Of a stretch of DNA of 64,000 bases, positions 53,335-62,407 are shown in pieces. The position numbers and the translations under genes are program-made. Origin of the DNA: Nonomuraea sp. NBC_00507 (GTDB taxonomy: Bacteria; Actinomycetota; Actinomycetes; Streptosporangiales; Streptosporangiaceae); NCBI RefSeq assembly GCF_036013525.1, contig NZ_CP107853.1, positions 4,278,001-4,342,000 on the forward strand, read 5' to 3'. How positions within the stretch are numbered: position 1 is the first letter of the stretch; each line of letters starts with the position of its first letter. Under the pieces are notes generated by a model. The model was not told the origin of the DNA. It ran no database searches and saw nothing but the letters and a program-made list of their open reading frames with translations.

Positions 53335-54800
53335 GAACGGCCCCTCAGCTCGCCCAGCAGCGGCCACGAATCGGCGTTGGCCTCGCGCAGGGTCAGGAAG
53401 TCGGCGAACATCCGCGCGTAGAAGTCCTGCCGCCCGGGGTCGGGCTCGATCGCGTCGCGCAGGCGTACGTGATCGGCGGCCGCCGCGGCCACCGACGGCG
53501 CGGCGCCCGTCGCGGCCAGGCCCACCAGGTACGCACCCCGCGCCCCCACCTCGGCGTCGGCTGAGCGCCGCACCGGCAGCCCGGTGACGTCGGCGATCAT
53601 CCCCAGCCAGGCGGCGTTGGCCGATCCGCCTCCGCACACGCGCAGCTCCGTGGGCGCGGCGCCGGTGGCCGCCAGGCAGTCCTTGATCACCATGGTGAGC
53701 CCTTCGAGTGCCGCCCGCGCGACGTGCTCACGGCCGTGCTCGAACGACATGCCGAGCATCGCGCCCCGGGCAAGGGGGTCGGTGAAGGGCGCCCGCTCGC
53801 CGGCCGGCGACAGGTAAGGCAGGAACGTCAGCCCGCCCGCTCCCGGCGCGCTCAGCCCGGCCAGCTCGCCCAGCTCCGCAGGCTCGCGCAACCCCAGCAG
53901 GCGGCACGTCCACTGCACCACCTCCGTGCCCGCGAACGTGGGGAAGGCCCGCAGGTAGCCGCCGGGCAACGCGATCGTGATGCCGATCGGCTCGCCGTCC
54001 AGCTCGGGAGAGCCGACGACGACCTCGGTGCACAGCGTGGTCCCGAGGATGCCGCACGCCTGCCCGGGCGCGACCGCGCCCGCGCCCAGCGCCGTCGCGG
54101 CGATGTCGTACGGGGCCATGACGACCGGCGTCCCCGGGGTCAGCCCCAGCGCCCGCGCCGCTTCCGGGGTGAGCTCGGCGACGGGGCAGGAGCGGATCGG
54201 TGGAAGGAGCCGCTCGGCCTGCTCCAGGCCGAACAGGGTGAGCAGGTCGGGGGAGTACGCCCGTGCCCGCAGGTCCATGAACGGAGCCGAGGCGTCCGAC
54301 TCATCCGCCACCAGCTCCCCGGTCATCTTCACGAAGATCCAGCCGCCGCAGGTGAGCATGGCGGCCGACCGGTCCAGCCGCCGGGGGTCGTGGGCGCGCA
54401 GCCAGGTCAGGATCGCGTGCGGCAGTCCGGAGGCGGCCGAGGAGCCGTTGATCCGGAAGGCCGCCGCGGCCCGTCCCTCCCGCGTCCAGGAGTCCACGGT
54501 CGCCGCCGCGCGGGCGTCGTTCCACAGGATGGCCGGACCGGTGGGTTCGAGATCCGCGCCGACCAGCCAGCAGCCGTCTCCCTGGGCCGTCACGGCCAGG
54601 AAGTCGACGTCCCCGGTCGCGACCTCGCGGACCGTGGCCGCGACCGCGTCCCAGACCGCGCGCATGTCCTGCTCGGCGTGGCCGGGCGCGGGCCTGGACA
54701 CCACGGTTTCGCGCCGGGCGACGGCCGACTCCGCGCCCGCGGCGTCGTACGCGACCGCCTTGATGACGGTGGTCCCCGCGTCCACGCAGATGATCGCCAT
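53331..54800 (-). CDS. FGGY family carbohydrate kinase (second, distinct type)
   Basis: 489 residues. The phosphate loop is CVDAGTTVIKAVAYDAAG, followed by TAQGDGCWLVG, LWNDARAA, DIAATALGAGAVAPGQACG, SFEHGREHVARAALEGLT and CGGGSANAAWLGMIADVTGL. It differs from its neighbour through most of the length, so this is not a recent duplication. The type recalls erythritol/L-xylulose kinase-like FGGY proteins but I do not assign a sugar. TGATG overlap with the permease gene. Confidence 0.88.
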   Translation of the reverse strand: MAIICVDAGTTVIKAVAYDAAGAESAVARRETVVSRPAPGHAEQDMRAVWDAVAATVREVATGDVDFLAVTAQGDGCWLVGADLEPTGPAILWNDARAAATVDSWTREGRAAAAFRINGSSAASGLPHAILTWLRAHDPRRLDRSAAMLTCGGWIFVKMTGELVADESDASAPFMDLRARAYSPDLLTLFGLEQAERLLPPIRSCPVAELTPEAARALGLTPGTPVVMAPYDIAATALGAGAVAPGQACGILGTTLCTEVVVGSPELDGEPIGITIALPGGYLRAFPTFAGTEVVQWTCRLLGLREPAELGELAGLSAPGAGGLTFLPYLSPAGERAPFTDPLARGAMLGMSFEHGREHVARAALEGLTMVIKDCLAATGAAPTELRVCGGGSANAAWLGMIADVTGLPVRRSADAEVGARGAYLVGLAATGAAPSVAAAAADHVRLRDAIEPDPGRQDFYARMFADFLTLREANADSWPLLGELRGRS

Positions 54801-56080
54801 CAGGCCCTGCCGTGGGAGGTCCTCGACCGGCGCGACACGGAGTCGACGATCACCGCGAGCAGCAGCACCGCACCGGTGACCACGAACCGGATCGAGGAGT
54901 CGAGGTTGAGCAGCGTGAGGCCGCTGGAGATCGACTGGATCACGATGATCCCGAGCAGCGCGCCGAAGGCCGTGCCGCGCCCGCCGAACAGGCTCGTCCC
55001 GCCGATCACGGCCGCCGCGATGGCGTTGAGGTTGACGTCGCCCGCGCCGCTGCTCTGGTTGGCCGCCGCGAGCCTGGCCGCGGCCAGGATGCCGCCGACG
55101 GCCGCGAACGTCGAGCACAACACGAACACCGAGGTGTAGATCGCCTTGACGTTGATGCCCGCCCGGCGTGCGGCCTCCACGTTGCCGCCCACGGCGTAGA
55201 CCGCCCGGCCCCATTTCGTCCGCGACAGCAGGTAGTGCATGATCAGCACGAGCGCGACGAAGAAGACGAACATCCAGCCGACGCCGCGCGTCTGGCCGAG
55301 ATACCAGACCACGAAGGCCAGCACCGCCAGCAGCGCCGCGCTCCTGAGCGCCAGCGTGGACACGCTCCTGGCCGACAGCCCCGCCCGGCGCCGCTCCCGC
55401 GCGTGCAGGTAGCCACTGGCGAACAGCCAGACCGCGGCGATCACCGCGAACGTGTACGACAGCCAGGCCGGCACGAAGTCCAGCTGCGCGAAGTTCACCA
55501 GTCCCGAGTCGAACGGCAGGTTGATCGACCCCTTCGTGCCCAGCACGTACAGCTGGAGCCCGAGGAAGCCCAGCAGACCGGCCATCGTGATCACGAAGCT
55601 CGGCACGCCGAACCTGTTGAACAGCTGCCCGTACACCCAGCCGATGACGGCGCCCATGATGACCGAGGCCGCGATGGCCAGCCAGACCGGCAGCCCCTCG
55701 CCCACGAACAGCACCGCGAGCACCGCGCCCGACAGCCCGCTCACCGAGCCGACCGACAGGTCGATCTGGCCCACGAGCAGCACGCACACGATGCCGAGCG
55801 CGATGACGCCGACGGCGGCCGATTCGAGGGTGAGGTTCACCAGGTTCGCGCTGGACAGGAAGACCGGGTTGAGCACCTGCAGAACCGTCCAGATGACCAC
55901 GAGCCCGACCACGACCGGGATGACGCCCAGGTCGCCGCCGCGGGCCCGCTCGACCACGTCGGCGAGCGCGCCGCGCAGCCCGTCGCGGTCTTGGAGCCGC
56001 TCGTCCTGCCGGTCGGTCGCCGCGCTCATGGCCTCACCCGGTGAGGCGGGCTCGGTCGCCGCATGCCGTCGCGTGCTCAT
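54800..56080 (-). CDS. Sugar ABC transporter permease (RbsC/XylH type)
   Basis: 426 residues with about ten membrane spans, longer than RbsC because of an N-terminal cytoplasmic extension (about 50 residues) and a charged loop near residues 225-245 (HARERRRAGLSARS). The BPD_transp_2 motif is seen in GGNVEAARRAGINVKAIYTS and GGTSLFGGRGT, and VGQIDLSVGS lies after the third span. ATG start overlapping the ATPase stop by 4 bases. Confidence 0.92.
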   Translation of the reverse strand: MSTRRHAATEPASPGEAMSAATDRQDERLQDRDGLRGALADVVERARGGDLGVIPVVVGLVVIWTVLQVLNPVFLSSANLVNLTLESAAVGVIALGIVCVLLVGQIDLSVGSVSGLSGAVLAVLFVGEGLPVWLAIAASVIMGAVIGWVYGQLFNRFGVPSFVITMAGLLGFLGLQLYVLGTKGSINLPFDSGLVNFAQLDFVPAWLSYTFAVIAAVWLFASGYLHARERRRAGLSARSVSTLALRSAALLAVLAFVVWYLGQTRGVGWMFVFFVALVLIMHYLLSRTKWGRAVYAVGGNVEAARRAGINVKAIYTSVFVLCSTFAAVGGILAAARLAAANQSSGAGDVNLNAIAAAVIGGTSLFGGRGTAFGALLGIIVIQSISSGLTLLNLDSSIRFVVTGAVLLLAVIVDSVSRRSRTSHGRA

Positions 56081-56847
56081 GAGGGCTTCCTTTCCTGCGC
56101 CCGAGCCGCCCGCTGGGAGACCGCGTTGTCGCTGGCGCCGGTGATGGCGGCGATGATGTCCTCGGTGGAGACCTCGCCCACGTCGAACACGCCGTTGTTG
56201 CGGCCGAGCCGCAGCACCGCCACGGTGTCGGCGACGGCCTTCACATCCGCCATGTTGTGGCTGATCATGATGACGCCCAGGCCGCTCTCCCGCAGCCGCT
56301 CGACCAGGTTGAGCACTTCGGCCGTCTGCGCGACGCCGAGCGCGGCTGTGGGCTCGTCGAGGATGATGACCTTCGGGTCGCCGAGCAGCGACCTGGCGAT
56401 GGCGACCGTCTGCCGCTGGCCGCCGGACAGCGCCGCGACCGGCACCCGCACGCTCGGGATCTTGGCTGAGAGCTGGCGGAGCAGCTCCCACGAGCGGGTC
56501 TCCATGGCCACGTCGTTCAGCCGCAGCGGGCGGACCTCCTGGCCGAGGAACAGGTTCTGGATGACGTTGAGGTTCTCGCACAGCGCCAGGTCCTGGAAGA
56601 CGGTGGCGATGCCGAGCTTGTGCGCGGCGGCCGGCGTGGGGATGTCGACCTCGCGGCCCTCGAAGGTGATCGTGCCGGAGTCCTGCGGGTGCACCCCCGA
56701 CAGGATCTTGACCAGCGTCGACTTGCCCGCGCCGTTGTCGCCGACGACCGCGACGACCTGACCGGCGGCCACGTCGAGGTCCACGCCGGTGAGCGCGGCC
56801 ACCGCGCCGAAGGTCTTGCTGATTCCGCGGAGCGAAAGAACGTTCAT
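56077..56847 (-). CDS. Sugar ABC transporter ATP-binding protein, single-domain
   Basis: 256 residues, one ATPase domain where RbsA-type proteins have two. Walker A GDNGAGKSTLVKIL, Q-loop FQDLALCENLNV, signature ALSGGQRQTVAIARSL, Walker B VIILDEPTAALG and His in MISHNM. The ATG at 56847 shares one base with the upstream stop; a GTG at 56850 is an alternative. It works with the adjacent permease and lipoprotein. Confidence 0.93.
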   Translation of the reverse strand: MNVLSLRGISKTFGAVAALTGVDLDVAAGQVVAVVGDNGAGKSTLVKILSGVHPQDSGTITFEGREVDIPTPAAAHKLGIATVFQDLALCENLNVIQNLFLGQEVRPLRLNDVAMETRSWELLRQLSAKIPSVRVPVAALSGGQRQTVAIARSLLGDPKVIILDEPTAALGVAQTAEVLNLVERLRESGLGVIMISHNMADVKAVADTVAVLRLGRNNGVFDVGEVSTEDIIAAITGASDNAVSQRAARAQERKPS

Positions 56848-57938
56848 CACTTGATTCCGAGCTCGGCACAGCCCTTGGCATACGCGCCCGTGCAGATCTC
56901 GGCGGCCTTCATGATGCCGCTGTCGAACAACACTTCCTTGATGTTCTCCTTGGTCACGACCGTGGGGGTGAAGAGCTCGGACGGCGTGTTGTAGAGCGTG
57001 GTCTTGCCGGCGGGCTTCTTGCCCTGCATGAACTCCCAGGCCACGTTCGCCGACGCCTCGGCCACGATCTTGATGGGCTTGGAGATCGTGTTGTACTGGT
57101 CGCCGGCGATGATGCGCTGCGCGGCGGCCGGCTCGGCGTCGTTGCCGGTGATCGGCGGCACCTGCACACCCGCGGCCTTGAACGCGGCGATCGAGCCGCC
57201 GCCGGTGCCGTCGTTGGCCGCGACCACGCCGGCGATCTGGTCCTTGAACTGCGTGATCTGGCCGCTCACCCAGGTCTGCGCCTTCTCCGGCTGCCAGTCG
57301 GGGGTGTCGTACTCGGCCAGCAGCTTGAAGCCGCTCGGGTCGACCGCGCTGTGGATGCCCTTCTTGATCAGCCCGGCCGCGGCGTCCGTCGGGGAGCCGT
57401 TGACCTGGAGGATCCCGCCCTCGGCGTTCTCCTTCTTCAGGTGGTCCACCAGGGACTGGGCGATCATCGCGCCGATCTTCTCGTTGTCGAACGAGATGTA
57501 GTAGTCGGCCGGTGTGGCCGGGATCGGCCGGTCGTAGGCGATGACCGGCACCTGCTGCGACTGCGCCGACTTGACGATGGTGGCCGCGGCGGCGGAGTCG
57601 ACCGGGTCGAGCACGATGGCCTTGACGCCCTGGGCGAGCGCGGAGTTGGCCTGCTGCTGCTGCTTGGCGGCGTCGGAGTCGGCGTTCTGGTAGATGACCT
57701 CACACGTTGGGCACAGCTGCTTCATCTTCGCTTCGAACAGCGGCTTGTCCTGCAGCTCGTACCTGGTCGACGCGAGGTCGGGCATGAGGAAGGCGACCTT
57801 GGCGTTCTGCAGGTCGCCGCCACCGGTGCCGCCGGTGTTCCCGCCGGCTGAGCCGGAGCCTGAGCCGCACGCCGCCAGTGTCGAGGCCAGCACTGCCACT
57901 GCGGCGAACGCGGAGGTCCGCATCTGAGCTCTGTTCAC
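56847..57938 (-). CDS. Sugar-binding lipoprotein (RbsB-like, periplasmic-binding type 1 fold)
   Basis: 363 residues. Signal sequence with lipobox LAAC followed by a Gly/Ser-rich tether, then a type 1 sugar-binding fold (KVAFLMPDLASTRYELQDKP, GVKAIVLDPVDSAAAATIVK, AYDRPIPAT, ANDGTGGGSIAAFKAAG). Three Cys besides the lipid Cys (LCPTC and two near the end) may form disulfides. GTG 57938 is preceded by GAGGAA; an upstream GTG at 57953 is possible. First gene of the transport/kinase operon. Confidence 0.9.
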   Translation of the reverse strand: MNRAQMRTSAFAAVAVLASTLAACGSGSGSAGGNTGGTGGGDLQNAKVAFLMPDLASTRYELQDKPLFEAKMKQLCPTCEVIYQNADSDAAKQQQQANSALAQGVKAIVLDPVDSAAAATIVKSAQSQQVPVIAYDRPIPATPADYYISFDNEKIGAMIAQSLVDHLKKENAEGGILQVNGSPTDAAAGLIKKGIHSAVDPSGFKLLAEYDTPDWQPEKAQTWVSGQITQFKDQIAGVVAANDGTGGGSIAAFKAAGVQVPPITGNDAEPAAAQRIIAGDQYNTISKPIKIVAEASANVAWEFMQGKKPAGKTTLYNTPSELFTPTVVTKENIKEVLFDSGIMKAAEICTGAYAKGCAELGIK

Positions 57939-58043
57939 GGATTCGTTCCTCACTCGCTATGTCCTCGCGGACGGATCCAAACGCTCGCTGCCCCCGAGAC
58001 ACGGGGATGCCCTCACGTGAGGGGAAATCCCGTGGTGCGGCAC

Positions 58044-58073
58044 ACGTTAGCGCGCGTTCAGAAACTTTGTCCA
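58044..58073 (-). promoter_or_regulatory. Promoter of the sugar operon
   Basis: On the minus strand, TGGACA (complement of 58068-58073) and TAACGT (complement of 58044-58049) are 18 bases apart, a good sigma-70-like pair. Copies of CTGAAC lie in the spacer (complement of about 58056-58061) and just upstream (complement of 58082-58087), a likely SorC-type operator arrangement. Confidence 0.6.
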
Positions 58074-58083
58074 GCACAGATGT

Positions 58084-59052
58084 TCAGAGCTGGCGAGCGG
58101 CTGCCACCAGGCCTTCCGCGGTGGGCGTATCCGTGACGAGCTGCTTGAAGTAGCCGCCCCTGGCGCCGGCGACGATCGACAGGACCTTCTCCGCGCCCAC
58201 GGCCACCGCGATCACGGCGGGGATGCGGCGCAACTCCTCCAGCTTCGTGGCCACCAGCCGCTCGCCGCCCGGATAGGTGATCGGGGCGCCGTTGCGGTCG
58301 TAGACCCGCATGCACACGTCGCCCACGGCCTCGCGCAGGCTGTCGGCGTCGCGCGGCATGAGCGAGGGCACCATCTGGCGCATCAGCGGCGGCGAGCCGA
58401 CGCCGACGATCGCGCACTTGGCGTGCGCCCACAGGTCCATGACGCGGCGTACGGACGGCTCGTGCTGCAGGGAGTAGAAGAGTTCGGGGCCGGGCAGGGC
58501 GGGGGCGTAGAGGTAGGCGGGCACGCCGCCGACGCGCTCGGCCAGGATGCGGGTGGTCTCGTTGGTCTGGAACCAGGGCTGCGGTTCCTCCTGCCCCCCG
58601 ACCGCGGGCGCGATCGTGACGCCGGGGAAGCGGCCGAGCCCCTCGCGGGCGCACTCGTAAACGGTGCTGCCAGAGGAGACGAGCACGACGTCGCCGGATG
58701 CCAGGCCCACGGCGGCCAGCGCGCGGGCCATGCCGGGCGCCAGCCAGGGGCCCAGCGCCGGGCCGCTGACCTTGGGCACCAGGAAGACGCGCTCCAGGCC
58801 GAGCGCCTGCGCGACCTCGTCGGCCAGCGGGCCCTCCGCCAGCGCGGCGGGACGGTGCACCTTGATCTCGACGATGCCCTGCTTGCGCGCCTCGGTGAGC
58901 AGCCTGCTCACCGTCGCCCTGGAGACGCCGAGCCGCTGGGCGATGTCGCCCTGCGTGGCGTCCTCCATGTAATACTGCTGCGCCGCCGCGTACATCAGCT
59001 CATGCGGGAACCTGGCCTGCTGCGCGTCCGGGGCGACGTCGGCGGCATTCAT
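58084..59052 (-). CDS. SorC/DeoR-type sugar-binding transcriptional regulator
   Basis: 322 residues. N-terminal HTH (MEDATQGDIAQRLGVSRATV, then SRLLTEARKQGIVEI) and the C-terminal sugar-phosphate-binding NagB-like domain (SSGSTVYECAREGLGRFPGV, GVGSPPLMRQMV, GDVCMRVYDRNGAPI, VAVGAEKVLSIVAGARGGYF). ATG 59052 with GAGGAG upstream; a longer frame would add a Cys-containing leader. It lies just before, and on the same strand as, the sugar operon, and should be released by a phosphorylated intermediate made by one of the FGGY kinases. Confidence 0.92.
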   Translation of the reverse strand: MNAADVAPDAQQARFPHELMYAAAQQYYMEDATQGDIAQRLGVSRATVSRLLTEARKQGIVEIKVHRPAALAEGPLADEVAQALGLERVFLVPKVSGPALGPWLAPGMARALAAVGLASGDVVLVSSGSTVYECAREGLGRFPGVTIAPAVGGQEEPQPWFQTNETTRILAERVGGVPAYLYAPALPGPELFYSLQHEPSVRRVMDLWAHAKCAIVGVGSPPLMRQMVPSLMPRDADSLREAVGDVCMRVYDRNGAPITYPGGERLVATKLEELRRIPAVIAVAVGAEKVLSIVAGARGGYFKQLVTDTPTAEGLVAAARQL

Positions 59053-59143
59053 GCACGCGCTCCTCGTGAACAAGCTTGCTGAACTGATGTGCAACGACTA
59101 TACCCGTGTGCTCTCCGGAGAGAAGGCTAGTCGTTGATCATGA

Positions 59144-60337
59144 TCAGCGGGCCGGCTGCGGTGCGGGAGACGGGCGCAGCACGCCGGCCAGCGCCAGCGC
59201 CACCAGGATGCCCCCGCCGCCCGCGACCGCGATCGCCGGGCCAGGCCCGATCGCCTCGCCCAGCACCCCGACCAGGGCCGCGCCGACCGCCTGGCCGGTC
59301 ATCAGCCCGGCGGACTGCAGCCCGAACGCCTGCCCGCGCACCTCCTCGGGCACCGCGTCCACGAACCGCCGCTGCAACCCCAGCTGGTACGCCAGCCCGG
59401 CCGTCGCCACCCCCGCCAGCACGGAGGCCCACACGACCTCCGGCCCGAACGCGTAGCCGATCCAGGGGATCCCCAGGAGCAGTGCCAGGGGCAACGACAA
59501 CCGCTCGCGCAATGTCGGCGCCGCGAAGCGGCCGACCGCGAACTCGCCGACCGCCATACCGGCCGCGGCGGCCGCCAGCACCACCCCGGCCTGTCCCTCC
59601 CCGCCCATGTACGGCACCACCATGGCCTCGGCCCCGGCCAGGCACACACACGGCACCCAGCCGGCCAGCAACAGCCCGCGAACCCGCCCGTCGGCCAGCA
59701 GCCGCCGGTTGACCCGCAGCGTCTCCCGTACCGCACCGCCGTTGGCCGCACCCCGCGCCGGCCCGTACGGCAGTCCCACCCGCAGCACCACGGCGGCCAC
59801 GACCGACAGGCCCGCGGTGACCGCCAGCGCCCCGGAAGGCCCGGTGAACCCCAGGAACGCGCCCCCGACGGCCAGCCCGGCGATCTGCGCGCTCGCCGAG
59901 GCGACGTTGAGCACCGAACGCCCGAGCACGAACGCGTCACCCGGCAGCACCTCGGGCAGCATCGCCGCCCGTGCCGCGAAGAACACCGGCGAGAACAGCC
60001 CGGTGACCAGCACGAGCGCCAGCAGCCCCCACACCGGCAGCCCCGCGTACGCCAGCAGCAGGCACGTGACCGCCCTGACCAGCTCGCCGGCGATCATCAG
60101 CGCCCGTGGCGGCATCCGGTCGGCCAGCGACAACAGGAACAGCCCGCCCAGGATGAACGGCAACCACCCGGCCATGTACGCCGCGGCCGACAGCCCGGGC
60201 GAGCCGGTCCTCTCGTAGACCAGCACGGCCAGGGCCAGCATCTTGATCATGTCGCCGGCGATGAGCAGCACGAAGCTGCCGAACAGCACCCGGAACTCCC
60301 TGACGGCGAATACCTCGCCGAACGTCGCACCCTTCAT
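59144..60337 (-). CDS. MFS transporter (MFS_3/enterobactin-exporter-like)
   Basis: 397 residues, about twelve spans. It starts GATFGEVFAVREFRVLFGSF, typical of the actinobacterial MFS group next to winged-helix regulators, with motif A-like ADRMPPRALMIAGELVRAVT. It is probably an efflux protein; substrate unknown. Divergent from the regulator across TTTCGG-N6-CCGAAA. Confidence 0.87.
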   Translation of the reverse strand: MKGATFGEVFAVREFRVLFGSFVLLIAGDMIKMLALAVLVYERTGSPGLSAAAYMAGWLPFILGGLFLLSLADRMPPRALMIAGELVRAVTCLLLAYAGLPVWGLLALVLVTGLFSPVFFAARAAMLPEVLPGDAFVLGRSVLNVASASAQIAGLAVGGAFLGFTGPSGALAVTAGLSVVAAVVLRVGLPYGPARGAANGGAVRETLRVNRRLLADGRVRGLLLAGWVPCVCLAGAEAMVVPYMGGEGQAGVVLAAAAAGMAVGEFAVGRFAAPTLRERLSLPLALLLGIPWIGYAFGPEVVWASVLAGVATAGLAYQLGLQRRFVDAVPEEVRGQAFGLQSAGLMTGQAVGAALVGVLGEAIGPGPAIAVAGGGGILVALALAGVLRPSPAPQPAR

Positions 60338-60376
60338 GGGACCGATGCTGCGAGCGCCACAGCCATCGGGCGACTT

Positions 60377-60394
60377 TTTCGGATATAACCGAAA
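60377..60394. promoter_or_regulatory. Palindrome between MFS and winged-helix regulator
   Basis: TTTCGG (60377-60382) and CCGAAA (60389-60394) are perfect 6-bp arms around ATATAA, which may double as a -10 box. It is a probable operator. Confidence 0.55.
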
Positions 60395-60401
60395 GGTGGT
60401 C

Positions 60402-61391
60402 GTGAGCATCGAGGTCACTCCGCAGGACCTGGTGGCCAGCAGGTTCGCCATCTCGCCGCTGATCGAGACCATGCACGCCCAATGGGTGCTTGCCGGCCGG
60501 GCCGAGGCAGGCGTACACGGCCAGTGGGTCCGGCGGTGGCGGGAGACCTACCGCGAGGTCGTGCGCGATCATCCGGCACTCCGGGCGGCCGGGGCGATCA
60601 GCGGCAACATGGGCGACGCGAACGTCGACTTCATCGCCCCTCCGCCCACGACCGTGGACGTGCCGTTCGAGGGAGAGCTGTCGTCCATGCGCGCCACGCC
60701 GCTGGAGCAGGCGCACGAGGAGATCGCCAGGGTACTGGCCGAGCGGCGGGTTCCTGACGGGGTCAGGGATCTGCTGCTGGGTCCGGACGTGGTCGAGCTG
60801 CTCGCGGACGCGTACGAGGCGCTGTGGACGAAGATCATCTCCCACGAGTGGCCGCGATTCCGGGCGATCCTGCAGCGCGACGTGGCCCAGCGGGCGGGAC
60901 GGCTGGCCGCCTATGGCTGGGAGGCGGCCCTGGAGGATCTCAGCCCCCGCGTTCACTGGCAGCGCAGCGGGCGCATCGAGCTCGAAATGAGGTCGATCAG
61001 CGGGCCCCGCAGGCTGGGCGGCAAAGGGCTGCTCTTCCTGCCGTCGGCCTTCATGCGCACCATCGCCGTCTACCTGGAGGACGCCTGGCCATACGCGATG
61101 ATCTACCCCGCCAGAGGAATCGCGGCCGCTCCCGAGGCGCCTGACGCGGACCTGTCGTCGCTGATCGGCCGCAGCCGCGCGCTCATCCTGGCCGAGCTCG
61201 CCGAGCCGGCCACGACCACGCAGCTCGCGGCCCTGCTCCGGCAGAGCGTGGGCACCACGGGCGAGCACGTCGCGGCGTTGCGCAGGACGGGGCTGATCAC
61301 CGGCACCCGTACGGGCCGCAGCGTCCTCTACGCACGCACGCCGCTCGGCGACGCCTTGATCAAGGGAGCTCGCCCGAGCCGCGTGGAATGA
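60402..61391 (+). CDS. ArsR/winged-helix family regulator with N-terminal DUF5937-like domain
   Basis: 329 residues. The N-terminal about 240 residues are the conserved region of this actinobacterial group (LVASRFAISPLIETMHAQWV, GPRRLGGKGLLFLPS). The C-terminal winged helix is at about 255-320 (ILAELAEPATTTQLAALLRQ, HVAALRRTGLITGTRTGRSV). GTG 60402 preferred; GTG 60396 is also possible. It should repress the divergent MFS gene. The 3' end overlaps the convergent LacI gene by 32 bases. Confidence 0.87.
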   Translation: MSIEVTPQDLVASRFAISPLIETMHAQWVLAGRAEAGVHGQWVRRWRETYREVVRDHPALRAAGAISGNMGDANVDFIAPPPTTVDVPFEGELSSMRATPLEQAHEEIARVLAERRVPDGVRDLLLGPDVVELLADAYEALWTKIISHEWPRFRAILQRDVAQRAGRLAAYGWEAALEDLSPRVHWQRSGRIELEMRSISGPRRLGGKGLLFLPSAFMRTIAVYLEDAWPYAMIYPARGIAAAPEAPDADLSSLIGRSRALILAELAEPATTTQLAALLRQSVGTTGEHVAALRRTGLITGTRTGRSVLYARTPLGDALIKGARPSRVE

Positions 61392-62337
61392 GGCGCACGG
61401 GGAGCTGGATGTGCTCGGGCGGCCCCACGTCGCCGCGCAAGCGGCGGAACAGCAGCTCGGCCGCCACCCTTCCCATCCAGGACGGATCCTGCGCCACGAC
61501 CGTCACCCCAGGTTGGAGCAGGTCGGACAGCTCGAAGTCGTCGAAGCCCACCACCGCGATCGGCCGGCCGGCCAGCGCCCGCAGCGTGGTCACGGTGTAG
61601 CGGCTGTTGCCGGTGAACAGCGCCGTCGGAGGCCTGTCCAGGGCGAACATCCTGTCCAGGTCCGCCCGCACCCCCTCCAACGTGGGCGGGCGCATGGAGA
61701 CCAGCCGCGGGTCGTACAGGCCGCCGAGAGCCTCCCGGTAGCCGCGGTGCCGCTCGGCGGCGGTGTAGATCGCCAGGTCGTCGCCGAGGAAGGCGATGCG
61801 ATGATGCCCGTGCCCGAGCAGGTGGCGGATCGCCTGCTCGGCCCCTCCCGCGTTGTCGGCGAGCACGGTGTCCACGTCGAGTCCCGCCCCCGGCGGCCGG
61901 TCCGCGAACACCACCTTCGTCCCCGCCTCCAGCTCCGGTCGCAGGTATGTGTGGTCGTTCCCGGCCGGCACCACGATGAGCCCGTCCACCCGGCGGGTGA
62001 AGAAGGTCTCGACCAGCTCCCGCTCCCTGACCGGCTCCTCTCCGGACGAGCCGGTCAGCAGCAGGCAGTCGTGACCGATCACCACGTCCTCCACGGCCCT
62101 GCTCAACCCTGAGTAGAACGGGTCGGCGACGTCCTCGATGACCAGCCCGACCGTGGCCGTCCTGCCCCGGCGCAGCACCCGCGCGCTCTCGTTGCGGCTG
62201 TAGCCCAGCCGGTCGATGGCCGCGCGCACCCGCTCGGCGGTGGCCGGGTGCACGCCCGGCTCGCCGTTCACGACGCGCGAGACGGTCTTGAGCGCCACGC
62301 CCGCCGCCGTGGCGACGTCCTTCATCGTCGGTCTCAC
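61360..62337 (-). CDS. LacI family transcriptional regulator
   Basis: 325 residues. The LacI HTH and hinge are at the N-terminus (TMKDVATAAGVALKTVSRVV, then NGEPGVHPATAERVRAAI), followed by a type 1 periplasmic-binding fold (TATVGLVIEDVADPFYSGL, VDGLIVVPAG, AVVGFDDFELSDLLQPGVTV). Start GTG 62337 or ATG 62325. Divergent from the CynX-like MFS gene across a palindromic operator. The ligand is unknown. Confidence 0.92.
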   Translation of the reverse strand: MRPTMKDVATAAGVALKTVSRVVNGEPGVHPATAERVRAAIDRLGYSRNESARVLRRGRTATVGLVIEDVADPFYSGLSRAVEDVVIGHDCLLLTGSSGEEPVRERELVETFFTRRVDGLIVVPAGNDHTYLRPELEAGTKVVFADRPPGAGLDVDTVLADNAGGAEQAIRHLLGHGHHRIAFLGDDLAIYTAAERHRGYREALGGLYDPRLVSMRPPTLEGVRADLDRMFALDRPPTALFTGNSRYTVTTLRALAGRPIAVVGFDDFELSDLLQPGVTVVAQDPSWMGRVAAELLFRRLRGDVGPPEHIQLPVRLIPRGSGELP

Positions 62338-62368
62338 GCCAGGATCATGTCTCACCAGGTAGGGGACA

Positions 62369-62380
62369 GACAACGTTGTC
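62369..62380. promoter_or_regulatory. LacI-type operator
   Basis: GACAACGTTGTC is a perfect 12-bp palindrome with the central CG step typical of LacI-family operators. It lies 31 bases before the GTG of lacI-type gene and 27 before the MFS ATG. Confidence 0.75.
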
Positions 62381-62407
62381 AGGGCGGCTGTGCCAGAGTG
62401 GTCCCCT

